Shown: one piece after another, positions 63,122 to 64,000 of the stretch
How the letters are laid out: each line of letters starts with the position of its first letter
How positions within the stretch are numbered: position 1 is the first letter of the stretch
NCBI GenBank assembly: GCA_964452915.1
Contig: CAYVNW010000003.1
Coordinates: 45,741-109,740 of the forward strand
DNA from: Colivivens sp964452915
Lineage (GTDB): Bacteria > Bacteroidota > Bacteroidia > Bacteroidales > Bacteroidaceae
DNA length: 64,000 nucleotides
Direction: 5' to 3'
Translations under genes and position numbers: made by a program
The notes under the pieces: model-generated
What the model was told of the DNA's origin: nothing
The model's input: only the letters and a program-made list of their open reading frames with translations
The model's database searches: none

Positions 63122-63718
63122 ATGCTAAAGAGTAATTTAAAATTAAGCAAGATAGCCATACAGCTGTCAGTATGTGCCGCAACGGCACTGTGTACAAACT
63201 TCGTCGGCGCATGCTCCGCAGATGAGGATGACATCTATTATGGTGACGAGTTGGAAACCCGTACGAAAGCTACAAGGAGCGTGGGAGAAGGTGGAATCAT
63301 CTCCTATGATTATTCCATTGACGGCGGTCCAATGTCAATTACGGAATACATTAATCAAGCCAACGACCTTACTGCCACAATAACTTTTGAATGGGATGGC
63401 AACGATGTCGCCTCCAACGTACAGGTGAATACCGAGATTACAACAAGTAATCCAACCATAACGATATCCACTCCATCTGGATATATTGAAGTTCCACAAT
63501 ATGAAGTGACCTACAAACATTGTACATCTGTAACCCTGGATATATGGAATTATGAAGGCAAAAGCTATTTTATAACGGATGTTACAGTGGAATATAAACA
63601 AGTAACCTATGATATGTATGGTCAGAAAACAGGTTACGGTGCTTCTAATACATATTCCAAAACGGTTAAATTGGATGTGACAAGCAAAGTACACCGTCAC
63701 ATTCATGAGAAAAAATAA
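63122..63718 (+). CDS. Hypothetical lipoprotein
   Basis: 198 residues. Signal peptide with lipobox VGAC near residue 31, then an acidic linker SADEDDIYYGDELETRTKAT, a segment seen at the start of other Bacteroidetes surface or peptidase-associated lipoproteins. The rest is beta-rich (ATITFEWDGNDVASNVQVNT, TPSGYIEVPQYEVTYKHCTS, YFITDVTVEYKQVTYDMYGQ) and ends in a basic His-rich HRHIHEKK. No catalytic motif and no family I can name. The upstream 60 bp contain two overlapping hairpins. Confidence 0.65.
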   Translation: MLKSNLKLSKIAIQLSVCAATALCTNFVGACSADEDDIYYGDELETRTKATRSVGEGGIISYDYSIDGGPMSITEYINQANDLTATITFEWDGNDVASNVQVNTEITTSNPTITISTPSGYIEVPQYEVTYKHCTSVTLDIWNYEGKSYFITDVTVEYKQVTYDMYGQKTGYGASNTYSKTVKLDVTSKVHRHIHEKK

Positions 63719-63726
63719 ACTGGCTT

Positions 63727-64000
63727 ATGAAACAGTTACTTTTATTAATCCTTGTATCTATACCATCCTTCTCGGATGCACGAGTAATCGACCATGTCGC
63801 CTGCTTGTACAGCCGTATGGAAGATCTGAAAGTGACCAGAATTGATTATGCGGATGATGCGACCGTCGTAACATTCAAGACGACCAAGAAATGTTCGCCA
63901 ACGTAAAAGATAGGTCACGGGATTTACCTGGTAGATGATAACAGCGAACGCCACCACGCCGTCAGCGCGGAAGGCATAAAGTTCGACTCACTCTATGTAA
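63727..64000 (+). pseudogene. Secreted protein gene with in-frame stop (runs off window)
   Basis: From the ATG at 63727 the frame gives a signal peptide (LLLILVSIPSFSDA) and RVIDHVACLYSRMEDLKVTR, then IDYADDATVVTFKTTKKCSP, but stops at TAA 63904-63906 after 59 codons. The same frame then continues open to the window end with KIGHGIYLVDDNSERHHAVS, AEGIKFDSLYV. This is the pattern of the N-terminal domain of Bacteroidetes TlpA/thioredoxin-linked lipoproteins (ATVVxF ... Y/IxxxxYLxDDxGxxx). It is 8 bp after the lipoprotein gene, so probably the same operon. A nonsense mutation is the simplest reading. Confidence 0.55.

Noticed and set aside
61254..64000. Insertion sequence or integrative element in the accessory end
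   Set aside because: No transposase, integrase or paired target duplication seen; only gene decay and one inverted repeat support it.

Overview
The window comes from a member of the Bacteroidales, most probably Prevotellaceae. The evidence is: promoters of the Bacteroidetes type (TTTG, about 19 bp, TAnnTTTG) in front of many genes; a ribosomal-protein supercluster with the Bacteroidetes order secY-map-infA-rpmJ and no tuf beside fusA; a DUF3467 gene next to rpsL; the PorG-like/uppS/bamA/ompH/ompH cluster; GldH; RicT; and several lipoproteins and DUF families (DUF3244, DUF6242, DUF4859) found mainly in this phylum. The genus is not proven by anything seen here.

Layout. 1-2.3 kb (minus): the edge of a fasciclin-like lipoprotein and a secreted CotH-type protein. 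2.5-20.6 kb (minus): one long run of 33 translation genes, rpsL-rpsG-fusA-S10-spc-alpha, with a promoter at about 20.73 kb and a rho-independent terminator at 2.47-2.51 kb. 20.9-24.2 kb (minus): DUF3467 with its own terminator, dsbD and a TonB-C-domain protein. 24.3-30.8 kb (plus): a cyclohydrolase-only PurH followed by the rod-shape operon mreB-mreC-mreD-mrdA-rodA. 30.8-32.4 kb (minus): gldH and ricT. 32.7-41.7 kb (plus): a small outer-membrane barrel, priA, the threonine operon thrA-(apgM-type homoserine kinase)-thrC, and a HAD phosphatase. 41.8 kb: tRNA-Phe with promoter and terminator. 42-45.6 kb: MFS exporter, rmuC and, convergent, a frameshifted membrane/coiled-coil regulator. 45.9-48.9 kb: an SGNH hydrolase plus MBOAT acyltransferase pair. 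49.1-53.6 kb: GH30 and a double GH43 protein, translationally coupled to ribD. 53.7-60.2 kb: DUF6242 lipoprotein and the envelope-biogenesis cluster porG-like/uppS/bamA/ompH/ompH. 60.3-61.3 kb (minus): LicD protein. 61.3-64 kb: an accessory stretch with decayed genes.

How it works together. Most of the window is housekeeping: ribosome and translocon, cell-shape and septal wall synthesis, outer-membrane assembly, threonine and riboflavin biosynthesis, replication restart. Accessory content consists of the glycoside hydrolase pair, the acyltransferase pair, the CotH protein, LicD and the last 3 kb. That last stretch holds intact DUF3244 and lipoprotein genes beside an internally deleted transglutaminase-type lipoprotein, an HTH remnant and a gene with an in-frame stop, plus a 17-bp inverted repeat flanking an unassigned spacer. 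I found no CRISPR array, insertion sequence, phage or clear new defence system. The observations most worth checking are the broken or repeat-associated loci, the split PurH and the apparently leaderless priA.
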